From Nocardia salmonicida NBRC 13393 (GTDB lineage Bacteria; Actinomycetota; Actinomycetes; Mycobacteriales; Mycobacteriaceae), in the NCBI RefSeq assembly GCF_001613085.1, contig NZ_BDBR01000027.1, positions 84,588 through 148,587 on the forward strand: a DNA stretch of 64,000 bases, in the 5' to 3' direction. The notes beneath the pieces are model-generated. The model worked only from the letters and a program-made list of their open reading frames with translations, was not told where the DNA came from and did not search any database. Positions 35,796-45,014 of the stretch are shown here, piece by piece. Position 1 is the first letter of the stretch, and the number at the start of each line of letters is the position of its first letter. A program made the translations under genes and the position numbers.

Positions 35796-36695
35796 TCAGA
35801 GCAGGGCCAGCGCGGTCGCGGCGAGCTCGGGATCCGCGCCGTCCACCCAGGAGACCCTGGGGTCGCGCCGGAACCACGACCGCTGCCTGCGCACGTATCG
35901 ACGGGTGCCGATCAGCGTGCGCTCGCGGGCGTGGTCGAGATCGTATTCGCCGTCGAGGTAGGCCAGCACCTGGGCGTAGCCGATGGCACGGCGGGCGGTC
36001 TGACCCTCGCGCAGGCCCGCGTCGACCAGTCCGCGGACCTCGTCGACCAGACCTGAATCGAACATCAGGGCGGTGCGGGTCTCGATGCGGGCGTCGAGGG
36101 CGGCGGTCTCCCGGTCGACGCCGAGAATCGCGGTGTTCCAGCGCGGGGTGCCGATGGTCGGGGCCGAGGCGGCGAACGGGCGACCGGTCAGTTCCACGAC
36201 CTCGAGCGCGCGCACCATGCGTCGGCCGTCGGTGGGCAGGATGGTGGCCGCGGCGACCGGGTCGGCCTGCAGCAGCGCCGCGTGCAGTGCCTGTACCCCG
36301 CTCTCGTCCAGGAGCGCTTCCCAGCGGGCGCGGACCTCGGGATCGGTGGCCGGGAAATCCCACTCGTCGAGCAGGGCTTGCACGTACATCATCGACCCGC
36401 CCACGATGACCGGGGTCTTTCCGCGCGCCATGATGTCCTCGACGACGGCGCGGGCCGCGCTCTGGTAGGCGGCGACGGTTGCGGTCTCGGTGACGTCGAG
36501 AACGTCGAGCAGATGGTGCGCGATCCCGCGTCGCTGGTCGAGCGGCAATTTCGCCGTGCCGACATCCATCCCGCGATAGAGCTGCATGGCGTCGATGTTG
36601 ACGATTTCGCCGCCGAGCTCGGTCGCGAGATCGAGGGCCAGGTCGGATTTCCCGGTCGCGGTGGGGCCGACGACAGCGATCGGTCTGCTCGTCAC
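35796..36695 (-). CDS. miaA: tRNA dimethylallyltransferase MiaA
   Basis: 299 aa. The GTG start lies inside the stop of the preceding gene (GTGA overlap), with AAAGG upstream. It has the P-loop GPTATGKSDLA, the conserved DAMQLYRGMDVGTAK, the WNTAILGVDR segment, and RRYVRRQRSWFRRD near the C-terminus. It attaches dimethylallyl to A37 of tRNAs reading UNN codons; MiaB, encoded 4 kb away, modifies the product further. Confidence 0.97.
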   Translation of the reverse strand: MTSRPIAVVGPTATGKSDLALDLATELGGEIVNIDAMQLYRGMDVGTAKLPLDQRRGIAHHLLDVLDVTETATVAAYQSAARAVVEDIMARGKTPVIVGGSMMYVQALLDEWDFPATDPEVRARWEALLDESGVQALHAALLQADPVAAATILPTDGRRMVRALEVVELTGRPFAASAPTIGTPRWNTAILGVDRETAALDARIETRTALMFDSGLVDEVRGLVDAGLREGQTARRAIGYAQVLAYLDGEYDLDHARERTLIGTRRYVRRQRSWFRRDPRVSWVDGADPELAATALALL

Positions 36696-37465
36696 TCGTC
36701 GGTACCTTTCTGCCCACTCGGTTTCCACACGCTCACGTCGTAGCCGACGCCGTAGGGTGCGCCCTGATAGAGGGTACGCACCTGCGGATCGGCCGAATCG
36801 ACGGCGAAAAGACCGCCGAGTACCTGGTAGGCGGCGCGTCCGTCGACGAGCAGCGCCGCGCACAGTTCCGGCTCGAGCGCGGCCAACCCGGCGCGCGAAC
36901 CCGTGCGCAAGGCGGTGTCGAGGTCGTGCTGCACCGCGTGGGCTCGCTCGTCGAGATAGCCGGGTGACTCGACCGTCAACGTCGCGGCGCCGTCGGCGAC
37001 CACGAGCACCGCGTACGGGTCCGGCTCGCTGTCGAGCTCGGCGCGAATCGCGGCGCCCGCCTCCGCACACCGCGCGGGCGAGGCGTCGGCGGCGAAGAGC
37101 CGGGCTCGCACCGAAATCCGCGGCGCGGCCTGCTCCCGCAACCATCCGGCGACCAGTACCGGAAGGGGAAGCTGGAAGTCTGCTGGACCGGGCTCCTCGC
37201 CCGCCGGACCGAGTCCGACGACGACATCGGCACCGAACCCATGAAACGTTCCCCGGGTCGACGAACCGTAGATCCGGTCATGGCTGTCGACCCCGATGAC
37301 GATCCACCGGTCGGCGGCCGCGGCGAGGGCGGCCGCGGCGTCCAAGGCGGCCGCGCGCAGCACCACGATCGGATCGTCGGGATCGCTGCCGGACACCGGG
37401 ACTCGCCCACACAGTTCGGGCACCAGCATCGGCGGCGACGGGACCAGGGCCGCTATCGAGAACAC
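36692..37465 (-). CDS. LigB-superfamily-like protein, Rv2728c homologue
   Basis: 257 aa. Starts MFSIAALVPSPPMLVPELCG, the beginning typical of this actinobacterial family, which has the class III extradiol dioxygenase subunit B fold. It retains VIGVDSHDRIYG and a conserved YQGAPYGVGY near the end. The iron-binding histidines of true LigB enzymes are not obvious, so catalysis is doubtful. It is translationally coupled to miaA by a four-base overlap, suggesting constant co-expression. Confidence 0.82.
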   Translation of the reverse strand: MFSIAALVPSPPMLVPELCGRVPVSGSDPDDPIVVLRAAALDAAAALAAAADRWIVIGVDSHDRIYGSSTRGTFHGFGADVVVGLGPAGEEPGPADFQLPLPVLVAGWLREQAAPRISVRARLFAADASPARCAEAGAAIRAELDSEPDPYAVLVVADGAATLTVESPGYLDERAHAVQHDLDTALRTGSRAGLAALEPELCAALLVDGRAAYQVLGGLFAVDSADPQVRTLYQGAPYGVGYDVSVWKPSGQKGTDE

Positions 37466-37728
37466 GCGGTAACCGTAGCCGCAGCGCGCACGGGGGCCCG
37501 CATCCGGCGCGGTACGGACGCGCGACGGTCTGCGAGTGTCCGGCGTAGGGATGCCCGCCGAGATTGCTAGTGTTTTCAGGTGCGACTACCCACGTCGTCC
37601 GGGACGAAATCCCAGGAAATCCGCTATCCGATCCTCCGGATCGATGGTTTCCGCGGCTCGAACCGGGTTCAATGGGATGTGCTAGGGCGTAACCAGGCAG
37701 CCGTGACGCGCGGCAGGGACGGAGAGCA

Positions 37729-39108
37729 ATGACCGACAGCAACGGAACCGCGAAGCCCACCCCAGGTCCGGCCCCGCGACCGTCCGGTACCCCCAAGCCC
37801 GGCGGGACTGCTCCGCGTCCGCCGAAACCGCATGCCGTGAAACCGGCGCCGGGCCCCGATCAACCGCACCCGCACGCCGTGATCGTGCCGAGCGCCACCG
37901 ACCCGAGCAAGTGGGGTCGCGTCGACGAAGACGGCACCGCCTGGGTGCAGACCGCCGAGGGCGAACGGATCGTCGGCTCCTGGCAGGCGGGCGATGTCAC
38001 CGAGGGCCTTGCCCACTTCGGCCGCCGCTTCGACGATCTCGCCACCGAGGTCGCGCTGCTCGAAGCCAGGCTGGCCGCGGGCGCGGACGCTCGCAAGACC
38101 AAGGCCGCCGCGCTGGCGCTGGCCGAGACGCTGCCGACCGCGGCCGTCATCGGCGACATCGACGGCCTCGCGGGCCGGCTGCAGGTCATCACCGAACACT
38201 CCGAGGAAGCCGCCGCGCACGCCAAGGAGGAGAAGGACCGCGCCCGCCACGAGCACACCGAGCGCAAGGAAGCCCTCGCCGCCGAGGCCGAGCAGATCGC
38301 CGCCGAGTCCACCCAGTGGAAGGCCGCGGGCGACCGGCTGCGCGAGATCCTCGACGAGTGGAAGTCGATCCGCGGTGTCGACCGCAAGGTCGACGACGCA
38401 CTGTGGAAGCGCTACTCCAAGGCTCGCGAGGCGTTCAACCGCCGACGCGGCGCTCACTTCGCCGATCTCGATCGCGAACGCGCCACCGCCAAGACGCGCA
38501 AGGAAGAGCTGTGCGTGCGCGCCGAGGAACTGGCCGACTCCACCGACTGGACAGGCACCGCCGCGGTGTTCCGCGACCTGCTCTCCGAATGGAAGGCCGC
38601 GGGCCGGGCACCGCGCGAAGCCGACGAGTCGCTGTGGCGGCGGTTCAAGAGCGCCCAGGATGTGTTCTTCGCCGCCCGCAACGCGGCGGTCTCCGAGCGC
38701 GACGCCGAATTCGACCACAACGCCACCGCCAAGCTGGAACTGCTGGCCGCCTACGAGCACATCGACCCGGCCAACGGCGTGGACGCCGCCCGCAACTCGC
38801 TGCGCGAGCTGCAGGACAAGTGGGACGCCATCGGCAAGGTTCCCCGCGAGCGCATGCAGGAGCTGGAAGCCAAGCTGCGCGCCATCGAGAAGCGGGTCCG
38901 CGACGCCGCCGATCAGCAGTGGCGCCGCTCCGACCCCGAGGCTGTCGCGCGTGCCGCGCAGTTCCGTGAGCGGGTCGCGCAGTACGAGGAGCAGGCCGCC
39001 AAGGCCACCGCGGCGGGCAAGAAGCGCGACGCGGAGAAGGCACTCGAGCAGGCCAAGCAGTGGCGCGAATGGGCCGAAGCCGCAGAAGGCGCCGTCAGCA
39101 ATCTGTGA
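37729..39108 (+). CDS. DUF349-repeat coiled-coil protein (Rv2731-like)
   Basis: 459 aa. An N-terminal Pro-rich segment (residues 1-55) is followed by a long alpha-helical body with several DUF349 repeats, recognisable as WKAAGDRLREILDEWKSIRGVD, LLSEWKAAGRAPREADESLWRRF and LQDKWDAIGKVPRERM. Charged Lys/Glu/Ala-rich helices imply coiled coils. DUF349 proteins are cytoplasmic, some linked to envelope integrity or to nucleoid and replication functions; the role here is unknown. Divergent from the Rv2728c-like gene; ends at a strong terminator. Confidence 0.88.
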   Translation: MTDSNGTAKPTPGPAPRPSGTPKPGGTAPRPPKPHAVKPAPGPDQPHPHAVIVPSATDPSKWGRVDEDGTAWVQTAEGERIVGSWQAGDVTEGLAHFGRRFDDLATEVALLEARLAAGADARKTKAAALALAETLPTAAVIGDIDGLAGRLQVITEHSEEAAAHAKEEKDRARHEHTERKEALAAEAEQIAAESTQWKAAGDRLREILDEWKSIRGVDRKVDDALWKRYSKAREAFNRRRGAHFADLDRERATAKTRKEELCVRAEELADSTDWTGTAAVFRDLLSEWKAAGRAPREADESLWRRFKSAQDVFFAARNAAVSERDAEFDHNATAKLELLAAYEHIDPANGVDAARNSLRELQDKWDAIGKVPRERMQELEAKLRAIEKRVRDAADQQWRRSDPEAVARAAQFRERVAQYEEQAAKATAAGKKRDAEKALEQAKQWREWAEAAEGAVSNL

Positions 39109-39121
39109 GTGCGACAGAAAG

Positions 39122-39150
39122 AAACCCCCGACCGATTCGGTCGGGGGTTT
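39122..39150. terminator. Bidirectional intrinsic terminator
   Basis: A perfect 13-bp stem with a 3-base loop (ATT) bounded by AAA and TTTT. It serves the DUF349 gene on the plus strand and the Rv2732c-like gene on the minus strand, which converge here. Confidence 0.92.
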
Positions 39151-39165
39151 TCTTGTCTCACAGGA

Positions 39166-39858
39166 CTATTCGCCGGTGAGGCGCTTGCGGTCGCGATCCT
39201 CGGCTTCGCGAGCCGCGTTGCGACGCTGCTCTTCCGCGGCCAGTTGCACGGCCGTGCGACTCCAGACCACGCGGATCCAGTGGAAGGTGAGCACCATGAT
39301 CGCGATGGTGCCGAGGATCAGGCCGATACCGGGACCCGCGCCCTCGTAGTTGCCGAGGCCGGGGGTCTGGCGATGCCAGATCGAGAGCACACCGAACACG
39401 CTGCCCACCGCCGAGCCCGCGCACGCTATCCAGGCCAGCACCCAGCGGCGGGTGGTCAACGCCAGCAGCGAGAAGCCCACACCGAAGACGATGACCAGCC
39501 AGACGAAGATTCGTGACGGCAGGCCGATGTGCTCGACGCCCGCGGCGTCGGTGTTCAGCAGCACGTCGAAGCCGCGCGCGGTGCCCGCTGTCGGCAACAG
39601 CAGAGAGATCAGCAGCGCGAAGACCGCACCCGCCACCACCAGCGCCCGCGCGCCGGGGTCGATCTCACCGGCGACGCGGCGCTCGACCGCGTCGAGCTCA
39701 CCACGGAATTGTTCGAAGTCCTCGTCGTTGCGCGCCGGGTTCACCGCGTGTCCGCTCCTGTCCAGAGGCTGATCGTTGGCGGGTCCCACTGTGCCATCAC
39801 CGGACGCGCCGTTCGCATCCGACCCACTACGGCCGGTAGTAGATTCCTCGTCGCTCAC
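39166..39858 (-). CDS. Conserved membrane protein, Rv2732c homologue
   Basis: 230 aa. The N-terminal 60 residues are acidic and probably disordered. Four membrane helices follow (ALVVAGAVFALLISLLLP, IFVWLVIVFGVGFSLLAL, WVLAWIACAGSAVGSVFGVL, IGLILGTIAIMVLTFHWI), then a charged cytoplasmic tail rich in Arg and Glu. Its ATG overlaps the miaB stop (ATGA), the same pairing as Rv2733c-Rv2732c. Function unknown. Confidence 0.88.
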   Translation of the reverse strand: MSDEESTTGRSGSDANGASGDGTVGPANDQPLDRSGHAVNPARNDEDFEQFRGELDAVERRVAGEIDPGARALVVAGAVFALLISLLLPTAGTARGFDVLLNTDAAGVEHIGLPSRIFVWLVIVFGVGFSLLALTTRRWVLAWIACAGSAVGSVFGVLSIWHRQTPGLGNYEGAGPGIGLILGTIAIMVLTFHWIRVVWSRTAVQLAAEEQRRNAAREAEDRDRKRLTGE

Positions 39859-41411
39859 GACGAGCAGCCCGTCGAACAGCCGCTCTCGACCGTCTCCACC
39901 ACCGGCGCGCCGATGCGGGGCAACCCGAGCCCGACGCCGATCGGGGCGGTCTTCGGGGTGATGCCGCGTTCGTGCGCGTCACCGGCGGCGGTCCGCCGAT
40001 GCGACTTCACGGCGCTGTCGGCGATGAGGTGGTGCGGGGCGGCCTCGGTGATGTCGACGGTGACGATGTCGCCCGGTCGGATCCCCGTCACGTCACCGGG
40101 ACGGAAGTGCACCAGCCTGCCGTCGCGCGCGCGTCCGCTCATCCGCGCGGTCACCGCGTTCTTCTTGCCCGCGCCGTCGGCGACGAGCAGTTCCACCTCG
40201 GTGCCGATGAGTGCCTGGTTGTTCTCCCAGGAAATCTGGTCCTGCAACGCGATCAGACGTTCGAAACGCTCCTGCACGACCTGCTTGGGCAGCTGATCGG
40301 GCAGTTCGGCGGCCGGGGTGCCGGGACGCTTGGAGTACTGGAAGGTGTAAGCGCTGGTGAAGCGGGCGCGACGGACCACGTCGAGGGTCTCGAGGAAGTC
40401 CTCCTCGGTCTCGCCGGGGAAGCCGACGATGATGTCGGTGGTGATCGACGCGTGCGGCATCGCGGTGCGCACCTTGTCGATGATGCCGAGGAAGCGTTCC
40501 TTGCGGTAGGAACGGCGCATCGCCTTGAGCACCCGGTCAGAGCCCGATTGCAGCGGCATGTGCAGCTGCGGGCAGACGTTGGGGGTGGCCGCCATCGCCT
40601 CGATGACGTCGTCGGTGAACTCCGCGGGGTGCGGGGAGGTGAATCGCACGCGCTCCAGGCCCTCGATCTGTCCGGTCGCGCGCAGCAGCTGCGCGAACGC
40701 GCCCCGGTCGCGCGGCTGATCGGGATCGACGAAGTTGACGCCGTAGGAGTTCACGTTCTGACCGAGCAGCGTCACTTCGAGCACGCCCTGGTCGACCAGC
40801 GCCTGGACCTCGGCGAGCACGTCGCCGGGACGGCGGTCCACTTCCTTACCGCGCAGGGCAGGCACGATGCAGAACGTGCAGGTGTTGTTGCAGCCCACCG
40901 AGATCGACACCCAGCCCGCGTAGGCCGACTCGCGCTTGGCGGGCAGCGTCGACGGGAACGCCTCGAGCGATTCGAGGATCTCCACCTGGGCCTGCTCGTT
41001 GTGGCGGGCGCGCTCGAGCAGCACCGGCAGTGAGCCGATGTTGTGGGTGCCGAACACCACGTCGACCCACGGCGCCTTGCGCACCACGGTCTCGCGGTCC
41101 TTCTGCGCCAGGCAGCCGCCGACGGCGATCTGCATGCCGGGGCGCCCCTGCTTGACGGGAACCAGCTGACCGAGCGTGCCGTAGAGCTTGTTGTCGGCGT
41201 TCTCGCGCACCGCGCAGGTGTTGAACACCATCAGATCGGGCGTCTCACCGGTGGCGGCCTTGATATAGCCCGCGTCCTCGAGCAGCCCGGACAATCGTTC
41301 GGAGTCGTGCACGTTCATCTGGCAGCCGAATGTGCGAACCTCATAGCTGCGCTGCGTCACGGAGCTGTGCTGCGTCGCGCCCTCAGTCGCGTCCTGAACC
41401 GTCGAATCCAC
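39855..41411 (-). CDS. miaB: tRNA-2-methylthio-N6-dimethylallyladenosine synthase MiaB
   Basis: 518 aa with a GTG start. The N-terminal UPF0004 domain has three [4Fe-4S] cysteines (Cys30 in TFGCQMN, then FNTCAVRE and VGGCLAQ). The radical-SAM motif is CNNTCTFC, and a C-terminal TRAM domain follows (NNQALIGTEVELLVADGAG). The tail after TRAM is longer than usual and ends in CSTGCSS. It methylthiolates position 2 of i6A37 made by MiaA. Translationally coupled to the downstream membrane gene. Confidence 0.97.
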   Translation of the reverse strand: MDSTVQDATEGATQHSSVTQRSYEVRTFGCQMNVHDSERLSGLLEDAGYIKAATGETPDLMVFNTCAVRENADNKLYGTLGQLVPVKQGRPGMQIAVGGCLAQKDRETVVRKAPWVDVVFGTHNIGSLPVLLERARHNEQAQVEILESLEAFPSTLPAKRESAYAGWVSISVGCNNTCTFCIVPALRGKEVDRRPGDVLAEVQALVDQGVLEVTLLGQNVNSYGVNFVDPDQPRDRGAFAQLLRATGQIEGLERVRFTSPHPAEFTDDVIEAMAATPNVCPQLHMPLQSGSDRVLKAMRRSYRKERFLGIIDKVRTAMPHASITTDIIVGFPGETEEDFLETLDVVRRARFTSAYTFQYSKRPGTPAAELPDQLPKQVVQERFERLIALQDQISWENNQALIGTEVELLVADGAGKKNAVTARMSGRARDGRLVHFRPGDVTGIRPGDIVTVDITEAAPHHLIADSAVKSHRRTAAGDAHERGITPKTAPIGVGLGLPRIGAPVVETVESGCSTGCSS

Positions 41412-41586
41412 CTGTCCAGGGTACGGGCAGCCATGACTGTGATGCGCGTCACGGTTGCGTTCGGGTGATAATACGCAAAGGTAACGGGCAGCCGCCGGGT
41501 TACCAGCAGGTGTCGTTTCGGCGTGCCGTCACGGCATGTCTTCGAAAGCCGGGCAATTCTCCAGAATGGACATAAGGTTTCTGACC

Positions 41587-42381
41587 ATGACCGACGACGC
41601 CGCACCCGCGACCGGGAACGCCGACGCCGCAGCCACCACCGCTGCTCCGCCGATGATCTCGATGCGCAACGTGGACAAACACTTCGGTGAGCTCCATGTC
41701 CTGCGCGATATCCACCTCGAAGTGCCCCGTGGGCAGGTCGTGATCGTCCTGGGCCCGTCGGGTTCGGGGAAATCGACCCTGTGCCGCACCATCAATCGCC
41801 TCGAACCGATCGACTCCGGCGACATCGCCATCGACGGCGTCGCACTGCCCGCCGAGGGCAAAGCTCTTGCCGCGCTGCGTGCCGAGGTGGGCATGGTGTT
41901 CCAGTCGTTCAACCTGTTCGCGCACAAGACCATCGTCGAGAACGTCATGCTGGCGCCGACGAAGGTCCGCGGAAAGAAGAAGGACGAGGCACGCAAGCAC
42001 GCGATGGCCTTGCTCGAGCGGGTCGGCATCGCCAACCAGGCCGACAAGTACCCGGCCCAGCTCTCCGGCGGTCAGCAGCAGCGCGTCGCCATCGCCCGCT
42101 CGCTCGCGATGGACCCCAAGGTCATGCTGTTCGACGAACCGACCTCGGCACTGGACCCGGAGATGGTCAACGAGGTGCTCGACGTGATGGTCGCCCTCGC
42201 CAAGGAAGGCATGACCATGCTCGTGGTCACCCACGAGATGGGTTTCGCGCGCAGGGCGGGCGACCGCGTGCTGTTCATGGCCGACGGCGAGATCGTCGAG
42301 GACTCCGCGCCCGAAACTTTCTTCACCGCACCGAAATCCGAACGCGCCAGGGACTTCCTCGGCAAAATTCTCAGTCACTGA
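41587..42381 (+). CDS. gluA: Glutamate ABC transporter ATP-binding protein GluA
   Basis: 264 aa from MTDDAAPATG. It has Walker A GPSGSGKST, the signature LSGGQQQRVAIARSL, Walker B VMLFDEPTSALDPE and the H-loop THEMGFA. First gene of gluABCD, as in Corynebacterium glutamicum, where the cluster also sits by miaB and the recA-recX region. It powers glutamate uptake with GluC and GluD. An Ala/Thr-rich N-terminal extension of about 20 residues precedes the domain. Confidence 0.95.
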   Translation: MTDDAAPATGNADAAATTAAPPMISMRNVDKHFGELHVLRDIHLEVPRGQVVIVLGPSGSGKSTLCRTINRLEPIDSGDIAIDGVALPAEGKALAALRAEVGMVFQSFNLFAHKTIVENVMLAPTKVRGKKKDEARKHAMALLERVGIANQADKYPAQLSGGQQQRVAIARSLAMDPKVMLFDEPTSALDPEMVNEVLDVMVALAKEGMTMLVVTHEMGFARRAGDRVLFMADGEIVEDSAPETFFTAPKSERARDFLGKILSH

Positions 42382-42416
42382 CTCGCAGCACCATTGTCAC
42401 AAGGAGAAGGAAACCC

Positions 42417-43253
42417 ATGAGGATCAATCGTGCGATGCGCGTCGGAATCGGCGCAGCGGCACTGGTATTGGCAGCCACCGTCACCGCGGCCTGTGGCGGC
42501 GGTGACGACAAGTCGGCCCTGGACAACGCCAAGGACGGCAAGCTGACCATCGGCATCAAGTTCGACCAGCCGGGTCTGGGCCTGCGCAATACCGACGGCA
42601 CCTACAGCGGCTTCGACGTCGACGTGGCCAAGTACGTCGCCGACAAGCTCGGTGTGAAGCCAGAGAACGTCACCTTCAAGGAATCGCCGTCGGCGCAGCG
42701 CGAGACCCTGATCGAGAACGGCCAGGTCGACTTCGTCGTCGCCACCTACTCGATCAACGACAAGCGCAAGGAGAAGGTCGATTTCGGCGGCCCGTACTAC
42801 ATCGCCGGCCAGGACCTGCTGGTGCCCGCCGCCAACACCGACATCACCGGCCCCGACTCCCTGGCGGGCAAGAAGGTCTGCTCGGTGAAGGGCTCCACCC
42901 CCGCCCAGAACATCGAGAAGAACTACCCCCAGGCCCAGCTGCAGACCTACGACACCTACTCGCTGTGCATCGAGGCGATGCGAAGCGGCGCGATCGACGC
43001 GGTCACCACCGACAACGTGATCCTCGCCGGTTACGCCGCGCAGTCGCCGGGCACCTTCAAGCTGGTGAACAAGCCCTTCACCACCGAGAAGTACGGCATC
43101 GGCCTGAAGAAGGGCGACACCGAACTGCGCGGCAAGGTCAACGACGCCATCCAGGCGATGATCGATGACGGTACGTGGAAGGCCGCGCAGGAGAAGAACT
43201 TCGCGGGTACCGGCATCGCGGTGCCGGCGCCGCCGACCGTCGACCGCTACTGA
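42417..43253 (+). CDS. gluB: Glutamate-binding lipoprotein GluB
   Basis: 278 aa with AAGGAG upstream. It has a lipoprotein signal ending TAAC (Cys26). The family-3 solute-binding fold is clear: LTIGIKFDQPGLGLRNTDG at the first lobe, DFVVATYSINDKRKEKVDFGGPYY, and two cysteines (KKVCSVKG and SLCIEAM) that may form a disulphide. It delivers glutamate to GluCD. A perfect hairpin follows the stop and separates it from gluC. Confidence 0.96.
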   Translation: MRINRAMRVGIGAAALVLAATVTAACGGGDDKSALDNAKDGKLTIGIKFDQPGLGLRNTDGTYSGFDVDVAKYVADKLGVKPENVTFKESPSAQRETLIENGQVDFVVATYSINDKRKEKVDFGGPYYIAGQDLLVPAANTDITGPDSLAGKKVCSVKGSTPAQNIEKNYPQAQLQTYDTYSLCIEAMRSGAIDAVTTDNVILAGYAAQSPGTFKLVNKPFTTEKYGIGLKKGDTELRGKVNDAIQAMIDDGTWKAAQEKNFAGTGIAVPAPPTVDRY

Positions 43254-43265
43254 TCAACCACTGAT

Positions 43266-43299
43266 CATCGGTGACCCGGGATCTCCCGGGTCACCGATG
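43266..43299 (+). terminator. Intercistronic hairpin between gluB and gluC
   Basis: A perfect 15-bp stem with a 4-base loop (ATCT), beginning 12 bases after the gluB stop. There is no T-tract. It probably acts as a partial terminator or RNA-stabilising stem giving more binding protein than permease. Confidence 0.75.
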
Positions 43300-43345
43300 C
43301 GGTGTTGTCCTGCAGGCCTTCACACCGATCGGAGGACGCGCGTCC

Positions 43346-44017
43346 GTGTTCGACCTGATCTCGAGGTATGACAACCAAATCCTCGATGCGTTCTGGGTAA
43401 CCATCAAACTCACCTTCTTCTCCGCGATCGGTGCGCTCGTCATCGGTACCGTCGTCGCCGGCATGCGCGTGTCCCCGATTCCGGTCGCGCGCGGGATCGG
43501 CGCGGCGTATGTAGCGGTCTTCCGCAACACCCCGCTCACCCTGATCCTGGTATTCACCTCGCTCGGCCTGTACAGCACCCTCGGGTGGACACTCGGCAGT
43601 GACGAGATCAAGATCATCAACTATCGCTGGGCGATCATCGGGCTGAGCGTCTACACGGCCGCCTTCGTCTGCGAATCGCTGCGCTCCGGCATCAACACCG
43701 TCGCGCTCGGCCAGTCCGAAGCGGGTCGGTCGCTGGGCTTCGGATTCTCCCAGAACCTCCGTTTGATCGTGCTGCCCCAAGCATTTCGGGCCGTCATCGC
43801 ACCCCTGGGCAGCGTGCTGATCGCGCTGACCAAGAACTCGACGGTCGCCTCCGTCATCGGCGTCGCCGAAGCCGCGTACCTGATGGGCGAAATGATCGAG
43901 AACGAAGCCGCCATTCTCACTATCGGCATGATCTTCGCCCTCGGCTTCGTCGTCCTCACCCTGCCGACCGGGCTGTTCTTCGGCTGGCTGGCCAAGCGAT
44001 ACGAGGTGGCACGATGA
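43346..44017 (+). CDS. gluC: Glutamate ABC transporter permease GluC
   Basis: 223 aa from a GTG (FDLISRYDNQILDAF follows) with GGAGG about 10 bases upstream. It is a polar-amino-acid permease with about five helices and the EAA loop SEAGRSLGFGFSQNLRLIVLPQA. GluC and GluD form the channel. Its stop overlaps the gluD start (ATGA), so the two permeases are translationally coupled. Confidence 0.95.
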   Translation: MFDLISRYDNQILDAFWVTIKLTFFSAIGALVIGTVVAGMRVSPIPVARGIGAAYVAVFRNTPLTLILVFTSLGLYSTLGWTLGSDEIKIINYRWAIIGLSVYTAAFVCESLRSGINTVALGQSEAGRSLGFGFSQNLRLIVLPQAFRAVIAPLGSVLIALTKNSTVASVIGVAEAAYLMGEMIENEAAILTIGMIFALGFVVLTLPTGLFFGWLAKRYEVAR

Positions 44018-44904
44018 GCGGCGCTTCGGTTCTGTTCGACGCTCCCGGGCCCCGCGCGCGGCTGCGTCACAACCTGTACTCGGTCCTGGTCGTCGTCGTG
44101 CTGGTCGGCGCGGGCTGGTGGCTCTACGACGCCTTCGCCGACAAGGGCCAGTTCACCGCGGCCAAGTGGAAACCGTTCCTCGAGTCCGAGATCTGGGAGA
44201 CCTACCTCCTGCCCGGCCTGCAGGGCACCCTCACCGCCGCGGCGATCTCGATCGTCGGCTCGGTGTTCTTCGGCATGATCTTCGGGATCCTGCGCCTGTC
44301 CGACCATGCATGGGTGCGCTGGGTCGCGGGCACGATCGTCGAGCTCGCCCGAGCCATCCCCGTGCTGATCCTGATGATCTTCCTGTTCGCGGTGTTCGGC
44401 GACTACAACCTGTTCCCGTCCGATCAGCTCGCGCTGGCCGCAGTGGTCATCGCACTGACCATCTACAACTCCGCGGTCATAGCCGAGATCGTCCGCGCCG
44501 GCATCAAGTCCCTGCCCAAGGGACAAACCGAAGCCGCCGTGGCGCTGGGTCTGCGCAAGAACCAGCTCATGCGGCTGATCCTGCTACCCCAGGCCATCAC
44601 CGTGATGCTGCCCGCGTTGGTGTCACAGATGGTCGTCGTCCTCAAGGACACCGCGCTGGGCTACCAGATCACCTACGTCGAGTTGGTGCGGTCCGGTCAG
44701 CAAGAAGGCGCGTCGATGCAGAACACGATCCCCGCGCTGATCGTCGTCGCGCTGATCATGATCTCGCTCAACATGGCGCTGAGCTTCCTGGCCACCACGC
44801 TGGAGAAGCGGTTGCGGTCGCGGAAGAAGAGCGGGGGTACGGTGCTGGCCGCCGACTCGATCCTCGCCGACGCCACGCCCGGCGTGGACATCACCAAGAA
44901 GTAG
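44014..44904 (+). CDS. gluD: Glutamate ABC transporter permease GluD
   Basis: 296 aa. It has an N-terminal helix (LYSVLVVVVLVGAGWWLYDAF), the permease core, and the EAA loop KGQTEAAVALGLRKNQLMRLILLPQA. A C-terminal cytoplasmic tail of about 35 residues (EKRLRSRKKSGG...) is longer than in GluC. Last gene of gluABCD, followed by a strong terminator. Confidence 0.95.
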   Translation: MSGASVLFDAPGPRARLRHNLYSVLVVVVLVGAGWWLYDAFADKGQFTAAKWKPFLESEIWETYLLPGLQGTLTAAAISIVGSVFFGMIFGILRLSDHAWVRWVAGTIVELARAIPVLILMIFLFAVFGDYNLFPSDQLALAAVVIALTIYNSAVIAEIVRAGIKSLPKGQTEAAVALGLRKNQLMRLILLPQAITVMLPALVSQMVVVLKDTALGYQITYVELVRSGQQEGASMQNTIPALIVVALIMISLNMALSFLATTLEKRLRSRKKSGGTVLAADSILADATPGVDITKK

Positions 44905-44915
44905 TCGCACATACG

Positions 44916-44955
44916 ACAAGCGGGGCCCGATCCGTCCGGATCGGGCCCCGCTTGT
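44916..44955 (+). terminator. Terminator after gluABCD
   Basis: A perfect 19-bp stem with a 2-base loop, starting 11 bases after the gluD stop and followed by TGTTT. It probably also ends the convergent dehydrogenase transcript. Confidence 0.88.
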
Positions 44956-45014
44956 TGTTTCCTTGGTCCTGATACATCCGACTCCGCTGACCGATCCGGA
45001 ACGGTCGAGCGGGA

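Noticed and set aside
34921..36717. 598-codon extension of the SpoU methyltransferase frame across miaA
   Set aside because: The upstream part is the Arg-rich shadow of miaA; the methyltransferase domain begins at the GTG at 35757, which has its own ribosome-binding site.
37911..39349. Two long alternative frames over the DUF349 gene
   Set aside because: Arg/Ser/Pro-rich shadows of the in-frame DUF349 coding sequence, a common effect of high GC.
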